Shown here piece after piece: positions 33,690 through 42,396 of a DNA stretch of 64,000 nucleotides. The stretch's first letter is position 1. Every line of letters begins with the position of its first letter. The translations under genes were made by a program, and so were the position numbers. The notes below the pieces were generated by a model that saw nothing but the letters and a program-made list of their open reading frames with translations, was not told where the DNA came from and did no database searches. Origin of the DNA: Clostridiales bacterium (GTDB lineage: Bacteria > Bacillota > Clostridia > Oscillospirales > Oscillospiraceae); assembly GCA_020860385.1 (NCBI GenBank), contig JAJBUK010000043.1:1-64000 (forward strand), read 5' to 3'.

Positions 33690-34418
33690 ATGAGCGCGGA
33701 ACGGGTGGATAAGCTGTTGGCCAGCACAGGCCGGTTCAGCCGAAAAGAGGTCAAGGAGCTGATTCGCAGGCGGCAGGTCTCCGTCAACGGCGCGCTGGTG
33801 CTTCGTCCGGAGACGAAGGTGGAGCCGGAGGGAGCGGTGCTCCGGGTGGCGGGGGAGGAGATTCCCTGCGGGGGCTACACCTACCTCATGTTGAACAAAC
33901 CCGCCGGTGTGCTGACCGCCACAGAGGATCGCCGCCAGACCACGGTGCTGGACCTCCTGGCCCCGGAGCTGCGCCGCCGGAAGCTGGCCCCGGTGGGTCG
34001 GCTGGATAAGGACACGGAGGGGCTGCTGCTCCTGACCAATGACGGGGTCATGGCCCATCGGCTGCTGTCCCCCAACTATCATGTGGACAAGGTGTACCTG
34101 GCCGAAACGGAGGGCACGGTGGACGCTTCGGATGTGGCCGCATTCGCCGCCGGGCTGACGCTGGGGGACGGCACCCGCTGCCGGCCGGCAGGGCTGGAGG
34201 CTGTGGGGGAGAACCGCTGCCTCGTCACCCTGCGGGAAGGGAAATTCCACCAGGTGAAGCGGATGCTGGCCCAGCGGGGCAAGCCGGTGCGGCGGCTGAA
34301 ACGGCTTGCCATGGGGCCGCTGAGGCTGGACGAATCCCTGGAACCGGGGACGTTCCGCCCGCTGGACGGCCCGGAAATCGCGGCCCTGGCCCGGTGCTGT
34401 GGTTTGCCGGAAGGGTGA
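33690..34418 (+). CDS. rsuA: 16S rRNA pseudouridine synthase (RsuA family)
   Basis: This enzyme converts uridine to pseudouridine, in RsuA at position 516 of 16S rRNA. Its 242 aa comprise an S4 RNA-binding domain (1-60, ERVDKLLASTGRFSRKEVKELI) and a catalytic domain with YLMLNKPAGVLTAT, the catalytic-Asp motif GRLDKDTEGLLLLTNDG, and HQVKRMLAQRGKPVRRLKR near the end. RsuA and RluB/E/F are close relatives, so the exact site is inferred. GGAGG lies before the ATG. Confidence 0.88.
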   Translation: MSAERVDKLLASTGRFSRKEVKELIRRRQVSVNGALVLRPETKVEPEGAVLRVAGEEIPCGGYTYLMLNKPAGVLTATEDRRQTTVLDLLAPELRRRKLAPVGRLDKDTEGLLLLTNDGVMAHRLLSPNYHVDKVYLAETEGTVDASDVAAFAAGLTLGDGTRCRPAGLEAVGENRCLVTLREGKFHQVKRMLAQRGKPVRRLKRLAMGPLRLDESLEPGTFRPLDGPEIAALARCCGLPEG

Positions 34419-34453
34419 TTCGTCAAAATTCACAAAAGAAATGAAAAAAAGTG

Positions 34454-34482
34454 TTGAATTTGGGCGGGAAAGAAAGTATAAT
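34454..34482 (+). promoter_or_regulatory. Promoter of the CdaR-family regulator gene
   Basis: TTGAAT (34454-34459), 17 bp, TATAAT (34477-34482), about 62 bp before the ATG. Confidence 0.7.
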
Positions 34483-34544
34483 AAGGGCAGCGTTACTGCG
34501 AAGGTAGGATAAGGCGTACTAACTAAGAGAGGAGAGACGCACTC

Positions 34545-35636
34545 ATGTCAAATCGTTTGTTCCAAAGCGTTGTGCTTCAAATGAAGGAGTGTACCGACCG
34601 TGTCATTGGCGTCATCGATGTGGAGGGAAGCGTTGTGGCGTGTAATGACCTCCCCGTGATCGGGGAGCAGTGGCCGGACGCCGTGGAAGCGCTGAACAGC
34701 GAGCGGGATACCGCCCTGATCATCGGCGGCCGCACCTTTAAATCCCTGAGCGGCTGGCGGGCGCAGTTTGACTATGCTGTTTTCGTGCAGGGCGATGATG
34801 AGCAGGCGAAGCTCATCTGCAATATGGCTGCGGTGGCCCTGAACGGCGTCAAAAGCTATTATGAAGAGAAGTATGACAAGGCTGCCTTTGTCAAGAATAT
34901 CATCTCCGACAATATTCTGGCTGGCGACATTTACTCCCAGGCGGAGAAGTTGCACTTCCCGGCGGAGACACCCCGGGCGGTGTTCCTGGTGCGCCCCCTG
35001 GAGGGCGGGGAGAACGGCATTCTGGATACCGTCCAGGCCATGTTCCCCAACCGTCAGAATGATTTTGTGTTCTCCATGAGCGATAATGACGTGGTGCTGG
35101 TGAAGCAGATTCCCGAAGGCTCTACGCCGAAGGACCTCTATAAAATTGCCGCCGGTATTGAAGAAACCATCGACACGGAGCTGAAGCTGAAGGTGGTCAT
35201 TGGCATTGGCACCATCGCGGAGCATATCCGGGAGCTGGCCCGGGCCTACAAGGAGGCTCAGACCGCCATTGACGTGGGCAAGGTCTTTGAGGCGGAGCGC
35301 AGCATCATCAACTATGACAATCTGGGCATTGGCCGCCTGATTTATCAGCTGCCCATCACCCTGTGCGAGATGTTCCTTCAGGAGGTTTTTAAGAAGAACC
35401 CCATTGACGCGCTGGACCAGGAGACCCTGTTCACCATCAACAAGTTCTTTGAAAACAATCTGAATGTGTCCGAGACGGCCAGAAAGCTGTTCGTCCACCG
35501 CAACACCCTGGTCTATCGCCTGGAGAAAATCAAGAAGCTGACCGGCCTGGATTTGAGAGAGTTTGACGACGCCATCACCTTTAAGGTGGCCCTGATGGTC
35601 AAGAAATATCTGGTGAGCCGGGGCATTACGAACTGA
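34545..35636 (+). CDS. CdaR/PucR-family transcriptional regulator
   Basis: This DNA-binding regulator has 363 aa. The N-terminal sugar-diacid-recognition-like sensor domain (about 1-115) begins RLFQSVVLQMKECTDRVIGV. A GGDEF-like central domain follows (about 130-260) and ends KVVIGIGTIAEHIRELARAY. The C-terminal PucR HTH (about 300-360) contains FFENNLNVSETARKLFVHRNTLVYRLEK. Members respond to sugar acids or purines; here no metabolic gene is adjacent, so the signal is unknown. It is a single-gene unit. GGAGAGA lies before the ATG. Confidence 0.88.
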   Translation: MSNRLFQSVVLQMKECTDRVIGVIDVEGSVVACNDLPVIGEQWPDAVEALNSERDTALIIGGRTFKSLSGWRAQFDYAVFVQGDDEQAKLICNMAAVALNGVKSYYEEKYDKAAFVKNIISDNILAGDIYSQAEKLHFPAETPRAVFLVRPLEGGENGILDTVQAMFPNRQNDFVFSMSDNDVVLVKQIPEGSTPKDLYKIAAGIEETIDTELKLKVVIGIGTIAEHIRELARAYKEAQTAIDVGKVFEAERSIINYDNLGIGRLIYQLPITLCEMFLQEVFKKNPIDALDQETLFTINKFFENNLNVSETARKLFVHRNTLVYRLEKIKKLTGLDLREFDDAITFKVALMVKKYLVSRGITN

Positions 35637-35745
35637 TTCACAGCGAACGGAAAGCTGCGGAACCTCTTCTGAGGCGAACCGTTCTGGGATTCGGACAGCG
35701 CGCAGGGCGGTTGCGTAAGAGAGTATTATTTGAGGAGGTTACACT

Positions 35746-36129
35746 ATGGAAATCCACGAATCATCGGAAAACTACCTGGAAGCGATCCTGATGGTGAAGC
35801 AGGAAAAGGGCGTCTGCCGCAGCATCGACGTGGTGCGGAAGCTGAACTTTTCCAAGCCCAGCGTTAGCGTGGCCATGTCCAACCTCCGCAAGAGCGGGTA
35901 TATCACCATGGACCAGGATGGCTGGCTGGACCTGACGGATGCCGGCCGGGAGATTGCGGAGCGGATGTATGAGCGGCACACGATTTTAAGCGCTTGGCTT
36001 ATGTCCATCGGCGTGCCGGAGGATACCGCCACGGAGGACGCCTGCCGGATGGAGCATGATATGAGCGTCGTCACCTTTGAGAAAATCAAAGCGTACCTGA
36101 ACAGGCACCGGGACGACGCGGAAAATTAG
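35746..36129 (+). CDS. DtxR/MntR-family metal-dependent regulator
   Basis: This iron- or manganese-sensing repressor (127 aa) is a short, SH3-less form like MntR. The winged HTH covers 1-70 (ESSENYLEAILMVKQEKGVCRSIDVVRKLNFSKPSVSVAMSNLRKSGYI). The dimerisation/metal part contains MYERHTILSAWLMSIGV and TEDACRMEHDMS, which supply the Glu/His/Cys/Met-type ligands of the class. GAGGAGG precedes the ATG. Metal identity is inferred only to Mn or Fe. No transporter gene is adjacent. Confidence 0.9.
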   Translation: MEIHESSENYLEAILMVKQEKGVCRSIDVVRKLNFSKPSVSVAMSNLRKSGYITMDQDGWLDLTDAGREIAERMYERHTILSAWLMSIGVPEDTATEDACRMEHDMSVVTFEKIKAYLNRHRDDAEN

Positions 36130-36184
36130 GGCCACCCGAAGGGCAGGGGACACAGCCTGACAGGCTCCTTTATTGCAACATAAG

Positions 36185-36233
36185 AGAACCGCTGCATCAA
36201 TGCGTCTGCGCATTGGTTCAGCGGTTCTTTTTG
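36185..36233 (+). terminator. Terminator of the DtxR-family gene
   Basis: AGAACCGCTG (36185-36194) and CAGCGGTTCT (36219-36228) enclose a second stem CAATGCG/CGCATTG, followed by TTTTT. It may also stop the converging minus-strand operon. Confidence 0.85.
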
Positions 36234-36248
36234 ATTCCCCGGGTTGCC

Positions 36249-36923
36249 CTATTTGAGGCTGTCCTGCGTGCGCAGGGCACGCTGCGCAGTCAGAATCATA
36301 TAAAGCGCCGTTGCGGACAGTATCACGCAGAAGCCGGTCCCGGTGGACACCGTCATTGTCCGGAAAAACGCCTCGTCCGTGCCAAATTGCAGGAGCATGG
36401 CAATTTCCAGCGACAGCATGGAAATCAGGGCGGATGCAAAGCTGATGGCCTTGGAAGCTGCCAGAATGGGGTCGTGTAGGGCGCGATAGCGGTGGAGATT
36501 CCGGATGGCGACGCCTATCTTGGAGAAGGTATAGGCGGCCATTGCGTAAATCAGATAGCCCGCATAGCGGGAACCCTGATGGCCAACGACGGCCAGTACC
36601 ACGATGCCGGATAAAATGAGGTTCAGGAGCAGCAGCAGGACGCCGCAGGCGCGGTATCGCTTCCACTTCTTTTCTTCCAGACTGCCGCCTCCGCGCATAT
36701 CGCGCAGCAGCATCCACCGCATCATCAGCAGAAGAAGGTAGTAGCCTCCCAGCGTCACAAACCAGTACGAGTGATAGTAAATGCCGCAGAGGATTTCCCA
36801 GACGGCATACAGCAAGTTGACCGCCGCTGAGCTGACCAGGGACGCGAAGGCTTTGAGGCGGCTGTCTGACAGGTATCCGTGTATTGCGGGGTGGCTGAGG
36901 AGGATTGCCTTTATCCGTTTCAT
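36249..36923 (-). CDS. Multi-pass membrane protein of unknown function
   Basis: No family is recognised. It has 224 aa with about six hydrophobic helices (for example LVSSAAVNLLYAVWEILCGIYY, FVTLGGYYLLLLMMRWMLL and GVLLLLLNLILSGIVVLAVVG) and short basic loops. It is the last gene of a minus-strand group of three (small membrane protein, TetR regulator, this gene) and starts three bases after the TetR stop, so it is probably the TetR target. Efflux is a guess; no transporter motif is visible. Confidence 0.7.
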   Translation of the reverse strand: MKRIKAILLSHPAIHGYLSDSRLKAFASLVSSAAVNLLYAVWEILCGIYYHSYWFVTLGGYYLLLLMMRWMLLRDMRGGGSLEEKKWKRYRACGVLLLLLNLILSGIVVLAVVGHQGSRYAGYLIYAMAAYTFSKIGVAIRNLHRYRALHDPILAASKAISFASALISMLSLEIAMLLQFGTDEAFFRTMTVSTGTGFCVILSATALYMILTAQRALRTQDSLK

Positions 36924-36926
36924 TGC

Positions 36927-37505
36927 TCACCGCCGAATGACGCACATGATGATTTTGGCAACATCCTCAACGGAATCCTTGCAGTCTGACCGCAGCCAGC
37001 GCTTCACAATGCCCATCATCCCGTCAATGTAAAAGGCGAGCATATAGCCGCGCTCCTGCTCCGGAACATGATGGCGCGCTAATATCTGGTCAAGGATATC
37101 GCCGAACATAAGGTCATACGTTTTAGAGGTCTGCATGACTTCTGGGTTGGCAAGGACGACCTTGAACACGGTTTTGTGCTCCGATATATAGGTCAGATAT
37201 GGCATCAGGTATTCCGGCGTAATCAGGAACAGCTGCTCCAGCGAAGCGGTCCCGATGCGCTGTTTGAACTCCGAGGCCGTTTCTTTGAAGCACAGGAGGA
37301 ATTGCTGATTCATTTGCTCCACGCACTCCGTCAGCAGATCCCCAATCGTTTCATAGTGAAGATAGAAGGTGGAACGGTTGACCCCGGCTTTTTTGCAGAG
37401 CTCCGTGACCGTGATATATTCGAGTTCCTTCTGCTCCATCAGGGCCAGGAAGGCCTCATCCATCCTCCGGGCGGTGTTGAAATATTTGCTTTCCGATTTT
37501 GTCAT
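36927..37505 (-). CDS. TetR-family transcriptional regulator
   Basis: This repressor (192 aa) has a TetR HTH over about 10-60 (ARRMDEAFLALMEQKELEYITVTELCKKAGVNRSTFYLHYETIGDLL) and a ligand-binding helical domain behind it, with the C-terminal DUF-like segment FYIDGMMGIVKRWLRSDCKDSVEDVA common in the clostridial TetR/AcrR group. It lies between two small membrane-protein genes on the same strand. It most likely represses one or both; the ligand is unknown. Confidence 0.88.
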   Translation of the reverse strand: MTKSESKYFNTARRMDEAFLALMEQKELEYITVTELCKKAGVNRSTFYLHYETIGDLLTECVEQMNQQFLLCFKETASEFKQRIGTASLEQLFLITPEYLMPYLTYISEHKTVFKVVLANPEVMQTSKTYDLMFGDILDQILARHHVPEQERGYMLAFYIDGMMGIVKRWLRSDCKDSVEDVAKIIMCVIRR

Positions 37506-37543
37506 TCCGGTCGCCTCCTGTCTTCCCGGATGATTTGGCTGCG

Positions 37544-37897
37544 TCAGTCTTCGCTGATTTTCCTGGCAAGCTCCATGATTTCAAAGGCGTACTTTTGTTT
37601 CCCCTTTTCCAGCATCCGCTTGTAGATGGGGTAGTTGACCGACATGGCCAGGAGCCCCAGCAGGCCGATGATGATGCCCGCCACCATTGTCGCCCTGGTC
37701 GGCGTACCGATTACTTGCATGGAAAGGCACATCCCGAGTCCGGTCACGAGGGCCCCAACGATGCCAAAGGCATAGGCGAAGACGACGGCCGGCAGCTTCG
37801 CCTTCCGGTCCAGCTTTTTCAAGGCGACGACCTTGGAGGTGTCCTTGGGCGCATACTCGTTGGCGAGGGCTTCTGCGTAAAGTTTGTCTGTGTTCAT
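37544..37897 (-). CDS. Small membrane protein beside the TetR gene
   Basis: A 117-aa protein of unknown function. The start at 37897 follows AAAGGAGG; 22 tracked codons upstream are dropped. A soluble N terminus (1-35) is followed by two TM helices (AVVFAYAFGIVGALVTGLGMCL and ATMVAGIIIGLLGLLAMSV) and a basic amphipathic tail (YKRMLEKGKQKYAFEIMELA). It stands first in a tandem group with the TetR regulator, so it is a probable member of that regulon. Confidence 0.75.
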   Translation of the reverse strand: MNTDKLYAEALANEYAPKDTSKVVALKKLDRKAKLPAVVFAYAFGIVGALVTGLGMCLSMQVIGTPTRATMVAGIIIGLLGLLAMSVNYPIYKRMLEKGKQKYAFEIMELARKISED

Positions 37898-38090
37898 TCT
37901 GATGAACCTCCTTTGTTTGGATGCTTTTATGATAAGAGGTTCGTGAGGGAAATGGAACAACACGCATTGCCCACCGTGTCGGTTTCAGATGGTTTTGATG
38001 TGAATGACCTTGCGCCCCGCCGCTGCGTTCTATTTTGCAGCATTGCGCATACACTGTGGAGAGAGTTCGGACAGGGTGGAGGCTCAAGGG

Positions 38091-38495
38091 ATGGATGTCA
38101 AACGGGAACGAAACCGCATCAAAAAAGGGAAGGGAACGCGCCGGCCCTGGTATGCCAGGGAGATTCTGCGCCTGTTTGCCGCCCTCGCCGTCGTGCTGGC
38201 CGTTGGGCTGTGCGGCTGGCTGCTGCCGAATGTGGCTGCCCACTGGAAAGCCGCCTGCGAGACGCTCATCCTGTCCCAGACGGATTTCGAGCAGGCCTTT
38301 TCCGACCTGGGGCAGATGATGACGGACGGGGACCTGACTGGCGCGCTGGAGGACTGGTGCGTTGCCGTCTTTGCGCCGCAGACGGCAGACGATGCCGCTG
38401 CCTCCTCCGCCGCAGACGAGGGCAGCGGAGCGGAGCCGGAATCTGTGGAGCCGGAGCCGGAAGGGGATGGAAATGGGCAGATTTCCGAAGCCTGA
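38091..38495 (+). CDS. Short membrane protein paired with the SpoIVFB-like protease (SpoIVFA-like position)
   Basis: A 134-aa protein with a basic N terminus (MDVKRERNRIKKGKGTRR), one TM helix (about 26-46, LFAALAVVLAVGLCGWLLP), a helical stalk (ILSQTDFEQAFSDLGQMM) and a Ser/Ala/Glu/Pro-rich end. GGTGGAGG lies eight bases before ATG 38091. It overlaps the protease gene by 23 bp. SpoIVFA, the usual inhibitor/anchor of SpoIVFB, has the same TM-stalk plan but ends in a LytM domain, which is missing here. The SpoIVFA analogy is an inference from position and layout. Confidence 0.6.
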   Translation: MDVKRERNRIKKGKGTRRPWYAREILRLFAALAVVLAVGLCGWLLPNVAAHWKAACETLILSQTDFEQAFSDLGQMMTDGDLTGALEDWCVAVFAPQTADDAAASSAADEGSGAEPESVEPEPEGDGNGQISEA

Positions 38496-39075
38496 ACTAA
38501 GCGCCGGAGGCGTTTGGTTTGGCCGCTGCTTCCTGTCCTCCGGCGCTGTCTTTTTGCTGACGCTGTTTTGTATGCTCACCTCAGGGCGGCTGATGTCCGC
38601 CCTGCTGCTCTCCGCCGCCCTCCATGAAGGAGGGCATTTGTGCGCCTGCTGCTGCCTGGGGGTTCGGGTGCGGGCGGTGCGCATCACCTTTTGCGGCGCG
38701 GAACTGCTGCTGGAGGAACTGCAACGGCCCCTCCAGCGGCTTGCGGTGGCCGCTGCGGGGCCGGCAGTTAATCTTCTGTGTGCCTTTGCCGCGGCAGTCT
38801 CCGCCCCGCAGCAGGCGTGGGCGCAGCTTTTTGCCGGGGCGAGTTTGATTCTGGGGCTGTTCAATCTGCTGCCCATCCCACCGCTGGACGGCGGGCGCAT
38901 CCTCCTCGCCCTGCTGGAGCTGGCGGGGCTGGGCGGACGTGCGGAACGGGCCGTTCACGATTGCGTTACGGCGCTGTTGGCGCTGGCCCTGGCGCCGGGG
39001 GCTGCCCTGGCGCTGAAGGGGAACCCTTCGCTGCTGCTGTTGGTGCTGTGGCTGCTGTTCCAGCAGTCGGCTTAA
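38473..39075 (+). CDS. M50-family intramembrane metalloprotease, SpoIVFB-like
   Basis: This site-2-type protease (200 aa) cuts substrates within or near the membrane; SpoIVFB activates pro-sigma-K in sporulation. The zinc motif HEGGH follows a TM helix, and the second motif NLLPIPPLDGGRILL supplies the Asp ligand. There are four or five hydrophobic segments in all. The track adds 37 codons; I use ATG 38473 (MGRFPKPELS) behind GGAAGGGG. Pairing with a membrane partner and the presence of sigG support the sporulation reading, but general M50 proteases are similar. Confidence 0.8.
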   Translation: MGRFPKPELSAGGVWFGRCFLSSGAVFLLTLFCMLTSGRLMSALLLSAALHEGGHLCACCCLGVRVRAVRITFCGAELLLEELQRPLQRLAVAAAGPAVNLLCAFAAAVSAPQQAWAQLFAGASLILGLFNLLPIPPLDGGRILLALLELAGLGGRAERAVHDCVTALLALALAPGAALALKGNPSLLLLVLWLLFQQSA

Positions 39076-41045
39076 GAAGCCTCGTGGAGCAGGCCGCTCT
39101 GGTACGCCTGCACCAGCCGCTCCAGGTCGGCAATGCGGGCGGACTCCTGAACGCCCTCATCGGTCTGGCGCACCAGCACCCGCTGGGGGGCGGTGTAGAT
39201 ATGTTCGCTTTGGCTGTCGATGTCCTCATCGTCCCGGATGGCCTTCTCAGTGCTTTCAAAGGGCTGGTGGGTGCGCAGGGTCAGCCCGCGGCTGTTGGAA
39301 ATGAGGGTGTACCCGGCGATGCCGGTCTTGCTGTGGTAGGCCCGGCAGAAGCCGCCGTCGATGACGATGAGCTTGCCGCCGCCCTTGATGGGGCTTTCCC
39401 CCTCGATGGCCCGCACCGGCACATGGCCATTGATGATGTGGCAGCCGGGGCCGGTGAGGCCGAACTCCTGCAAGATACGCTCCGCCACCTCCGCCGCATG
39501 GGGGCTGTTGATATGGGAGTAGTAGGGATTTTTCACCTCAGCGTGGGTGGACTTGTCAGCAATGTACAGCCGCTCAAAGGTGGTCATGGCGCTGCGCCCA
39601 AAGATGGGGGACAGGGGGCCGCACCAGAGGTACCACAAAAAGTCCTGCCCGGCCTGGCGCTCAGGGCTGCCCTCCGGGGCGAAATAGCCCTGCCTGCACC
39701 GGCGGTCGCAGTAGTCAAACAGCGCCCGGCCACTGTAGGACTGGCCCTTGAAGGCCTCGGCGGCAAACTCGCCTTCCTCGGTCATGGGGACTGCGCCGTG
39801 ATAGAGCAGATTGCCGTTGCAGCAGCTGTACACCGTCCCTTGGGCGTAGAGGAAGCGGATGTGCCGCTGGAGCTTTTCGCTCTGGCGGAAGCCCCGCACC
39901 AGGTCGTTCAGCACTTCCTGCTCCTCACCGGTGAGGGCGCTGGGGCAGGCCGGGTCCACCGTGGGGAAGTCCGTATCCCGGAGGGGATACCGTTTGCCGC
40001 CGCACAGGACGGTCCCGTTTTCGTAGTCGATTTGGTTCAGGTAGTCCCGGCCCTGCATCTGGAAGTCCGGGTTCCGGGTGATGACCTGGGCCTCCACCTT
40101 GCACATCAGGATGGTGACGGCCTTATGCATCCGGGCAATCTCCTCCCAGCGGCCCTGATTGCCGCCGTGGGGCCGCCACAGCGTCACGTCCGACCCGCCG
40201 TAGACCCGCTCCGCCATTTGGTCCAGGGTGCGCAGGCTGATGCCGTAGCCCGTTTCCAGCATCTCCAGATTGTTGTAGGAGAGGGTGGTTTTCAGCACCG
40301 TCAGGATACAGATAGGGCTGCCTGCGGCGGCCCCCATCCACACCACGTCATGGTTGCCCCACTGGATGTCCACATCGTGATACTCCATCAGCTCGTCCAA
40401 AATCAGGTCGGGCCGGGGCCCCCGGTCAAAGAGGTCTCCCACGATATGCAGCCTGTCCACCGCCAGCCGCTTGATGAGCTGGCAGAACCGGGTGATGTAA
40501 GCGTCCGCCCGGTCGTAGCGGATGATGCTTTGAATGATTTCCCGGTAGTAAAGCTGCTTGTCGTGGTCCTCAAAGTGGGCGTGGAGCAGCTCGTCCAGAA
40601 TGTGGGCGCAGCTCTCCGGCAGGCATTTGCGCACATGGGAGCGGGTGTGCTTGCTGGACACCAGGCGGCACAGTTCCACCAGCCGCAGCAGGGTGGTGGC
40701 GTACCACTGGTTCAAATCCTCCTGGCGGGCCTTCAGCTCCGGCAGCTTCTGCTCAGGATAGTAAATCAGGGTGGCCAAATCCGCCCGCTCCCGGGCGGGC
40801 ACGGTGTCGGCAAACAGCTGGTCGATCTTCTCCCGTATGACGCCGGAGGCGCTGTTGAGGATGTGAAGGAACGCCTCATGCTCGCCATGAAGGTCGCTCA
40901 TAAAATGCTCTGTGCCCTTGGGCAGGCGCAGCAACGCTTCGATTCGGATAATCTCACTGGAGGCGGCTGCCACAGTGGGATATTTTTCAGCCAGCAGGCG
41001 CAGATAGCGCAGCTGTTCATCGGTCAATGCTTGCTGGGTGTTCAT
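39072..41045 (-). CDS. fbp: Fructose-1,6-bisphosphatase, class III (Firmicute Fbp)
   Basis: This gluconeogenic phosphatase makes fructose-6-phosphate from fructose-1,6-bisphosphate. Its 657 aa are typical of the large Firmicute class III enzyme. Calcineurin-like metal motifs are present: MSDLHGEHEAF, GDLFDRGPRPD, WGNHDVVWMG and the later NGHVPVR. The end overlaps the SpoIVFB-like stop on the other strand by four bases. AAGGAGG precedes the ATG. The promoter has near-consensus boxes about 95 bp upstream. Confidence 0.95.
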   Translation of the reverse strand: MNTQQALTDEQLRYLRLLAEKYPTVAAASSEIIRIEALLRLPKGTEHFMSDLHGEHEAFLHILNSASGVIREKIDQLFADTVPARERADLATLIYYPEQKLPELKARQEDLNQWYATTLLRLVELCRLVSSKHTRSHVRKCLPESCAHILDELLHAHFEDHDKQLYYREIIQSIIRYDRADAYITRFCQLIKRLAVDRLHIVGDLFDRGPRPDLILDELMEYHDVDIQWGNHDVVWMGAAAGSPICILTVLKTTLSYNNLEMLETGYGISLRTLDQMAERVYGGSDVTLWRPHGGNQGRWEEIARMHKAVTILMCKVEAQVITRNPDFQMQGRDYLNQIDYENGTVLCGGKRYPLRDTDFPTVDPACPSALTGEEQEVLNDLVRGFRQSEKLQRHIRFLYAQGTVYSCCNGNLLYHGAVPMTEEGEFAAEAFKGQSYSGRALFDYCDRRCRQGYFAPEGSPERQAGQDFLWYLWCGPLSPIFGRSAMTTFERLYIADKSTHAEVKNPYYSHINSPHAAEVAERILQEFGLTGPGCHIINGHVPVRAIEGESPIKGGGKLIVIDGGFCRAYHSKTGIAGYTLISNSRGLTLRTHQPFESTEKAIRDDEDIDSQSEHIYTAPQRVLVRQTDEGVQESARIADLERLVQAYQSGLLHEAS

Positions 41046-41139
41046 TCAGATTCCTCCTTATTATCGTGCAACGGAACCCAACGCTTGGGAAATGCCCGGC
41101 TGAGCAGACAGGCTCAGCGCCCACATTTTCTTAAGTCCT

Positions 41140-41168
41140 ATCATACCACAGATGGAATGGGTTCTCAA
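41140..41168 (-). promoter_or_regulatory. Promoter of fbp
   Basis: On the minus strand TTGAGA (41168-41163), 17 bp and TATGAT (41145-41140). A small hairpin CTGAGC/GCTCAG lies in the leader (about 41100-41118). Confidence 0.65.
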
Positions 41169-41244
41169 TCCGTTTATACAATTTTTTGCGGCGAGGCCAG
41201 GGCACCGCCCCATGCCGCTCAAACGCGGGAGAATGAGAAAAGCC

Positions 41245-41272
41245 TTGACTTTTGGGGGAAATATGGTATCCT
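41245..41272 (+). promoter_or_regulatory. Promoter of the aldolase gene
   Basis: TTGACT (41245-41250), 16 bp, TATCCT (41267-41272), about 43 bp before the start codon. Confidence 0.5.
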
Positions 41273-41314
41273 AGCTTTATGGCTTTTTGAAGCAAAGAAT
41301 GTGGAGGAATTACT

Positions 41315-42289
41315 ATGGCACAGAAGGGTGATTTGATGACTGTCCGTTCCGATATTCGCGTGGTGGACGCCACGCTGCGGGATGGCGGTCTGGTGAATAA
41401 TTTTGAGTTTACGGACGAGTTTGTGAACGCGCTGTACCGGGCGAATGTCAAGGCGGGCGTTGACTATATGGAGTTCGGCTATAAGGCGTCCAAGGAGCTG
41501 TTCGACGTCAACAAGTTCGGCAAGTGGAAGTTCTGCAACGAGGAGGACATCCGCGCCGTGGTGGGCGACAACAACTCCGACATGAAAATCGCCGTCATGG
41601 CCGACGTGGGCCGCACCGATTACGAGACGGACATTCTGAACCGCTCCGACAGCGTCATTGACCTGATTCGCGTAGCCACCTACATCCATCAGATGCCCAC
41701 CGCCATCCGCATGGTGGAGGACGCGAAGAAGAAGGGCTATGAGGTCTCCTGCAACATCATGGCCGTCTCCAAGGCCAAGGAGTCCGATTTGGCTCAGGCG
41801 CTGGAGATGCTGGGCAACAGCCCCGTAGATGTGATTTACCTGGTGGACAGCTACGGCAGCCTGGTGCCGGAGCAGGTGCGCCGCCTGTCAGAGCAGTATC
41901 TGGAGGTGGGCGAAAAGTACGGCAAGCAAATCGGCATCCACGCCCACAACAACCAGCAGCTGGCCTTCGCCAACACCATTGAGGCCCTGTCCAACGGCGT
42001 CTCCTACCTGGACGCCACCATGAACGGCATGGGCCGCGGCTGCGGCAACTGCTCCATGGAGCTGCTGCTCAGCTTCCTGAAGAATCCTCAGTACAACGTT
42101 TACCCGGTGTTCCGCTTCCTGCAAAATCACATCATCCCCCTGCGGGAATCCGGCGTGGTTTGGGGCTATGACATTCCCTACCTGCTGACAGGTAAGCTGA
42201 ACCAGCACCCCCGCGCCGCCATCGAAGCGGTGAAGCAGGGCCGCACAGATTATGCGGAGTTCTACACCGAGCTTCTGGAGAACGAGTGA
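41315..42289 (+). CDS. Aldolase catalytic-domain protein (DRE-TIM superfamily, HMGL-like)
   Basis: This predicted C-C lyase or condensing enzyme has 324 aa. The DRE-TIM barrel starts with VVDATLRDGG (metal/catalytic Arg-Asp) and has YLVDSYGSLVPEQ and the metal-binding HAHNNQQLAF. It is nearest to 4-hydroxy-2-oxovalerate aldolase/HMG-CoA lyase-like proteins but lacks the partner dehydrogenase next door. The cysteine-containing GMGRGCGNCSMELLL matches the GxGNxxxE segment of the family. Substrate unknown. GTGGAGG precedes the ATG. It is a single-gene unit. Confidence 0.85.
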   Translation: MAQKGDLMTVRSDIRVVDATLRDGGLVNNFEFTDEFVNALYRANVKAGVDYMEFGYKASKELFDVNKFGKWKFCNEEDIRAVVGDNNSDMKIAVMADVGRTDYETDILNRSDSVIDLIRVATYIHQMPTAIRMVEDAKKKGYEVSCNIMAVSKAKESDLAQALEMLGNSPVDVIYLVDSYGSLVPEQVRRLSEQYLEVGEKYGKQIGIHAHNNQQLAFANTIEALSNGVSYLDATMNGMGRGCGNCSMELLLSFLKNPQYNVYPVFRFLQNHIIPLRESGVVWGYDIPYLLTGKLNQHPRAAIEAVKQGRTDYAEFYTELLENE

Positions 42290-42334
42290 TCGCTTCCCGC
42301 TTCGCCTGCGCATAAAGTTGTTACCGGTTTGTTG

Positions 42335-42363
42335 TTGCACAATCAGCCGCCTGGTAGTATGAT
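42335..42363 (+). promoter_or_regulatory. Promoter of the duplicated-domain lipoprotein gene
   Basis: TTGCAC (42335-42340), 17 bp, TATGAT (42358-42363), 34 bp before the start codon. Confidence 0.65.
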
Positions 42364-42396
42364 AAAGTCACACCCAGGAAAACAGGAGGAGCCAGT

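Noticed and set aside
40700-40725. tRNA T-arm-like string GGTTCAAATCC
   Set aside because: It lies inside fbp coding sequence and lacks acceptor and anticodon arms. I found no tRNA or rRNA gene in the window.
38778-41336. 852-aa plus-strand ORF
   Set aside because: It lies antisense to fbp over almost its whole length, has no ribosome site and no recognisable domain; fbp motifs on the other strand are complete.
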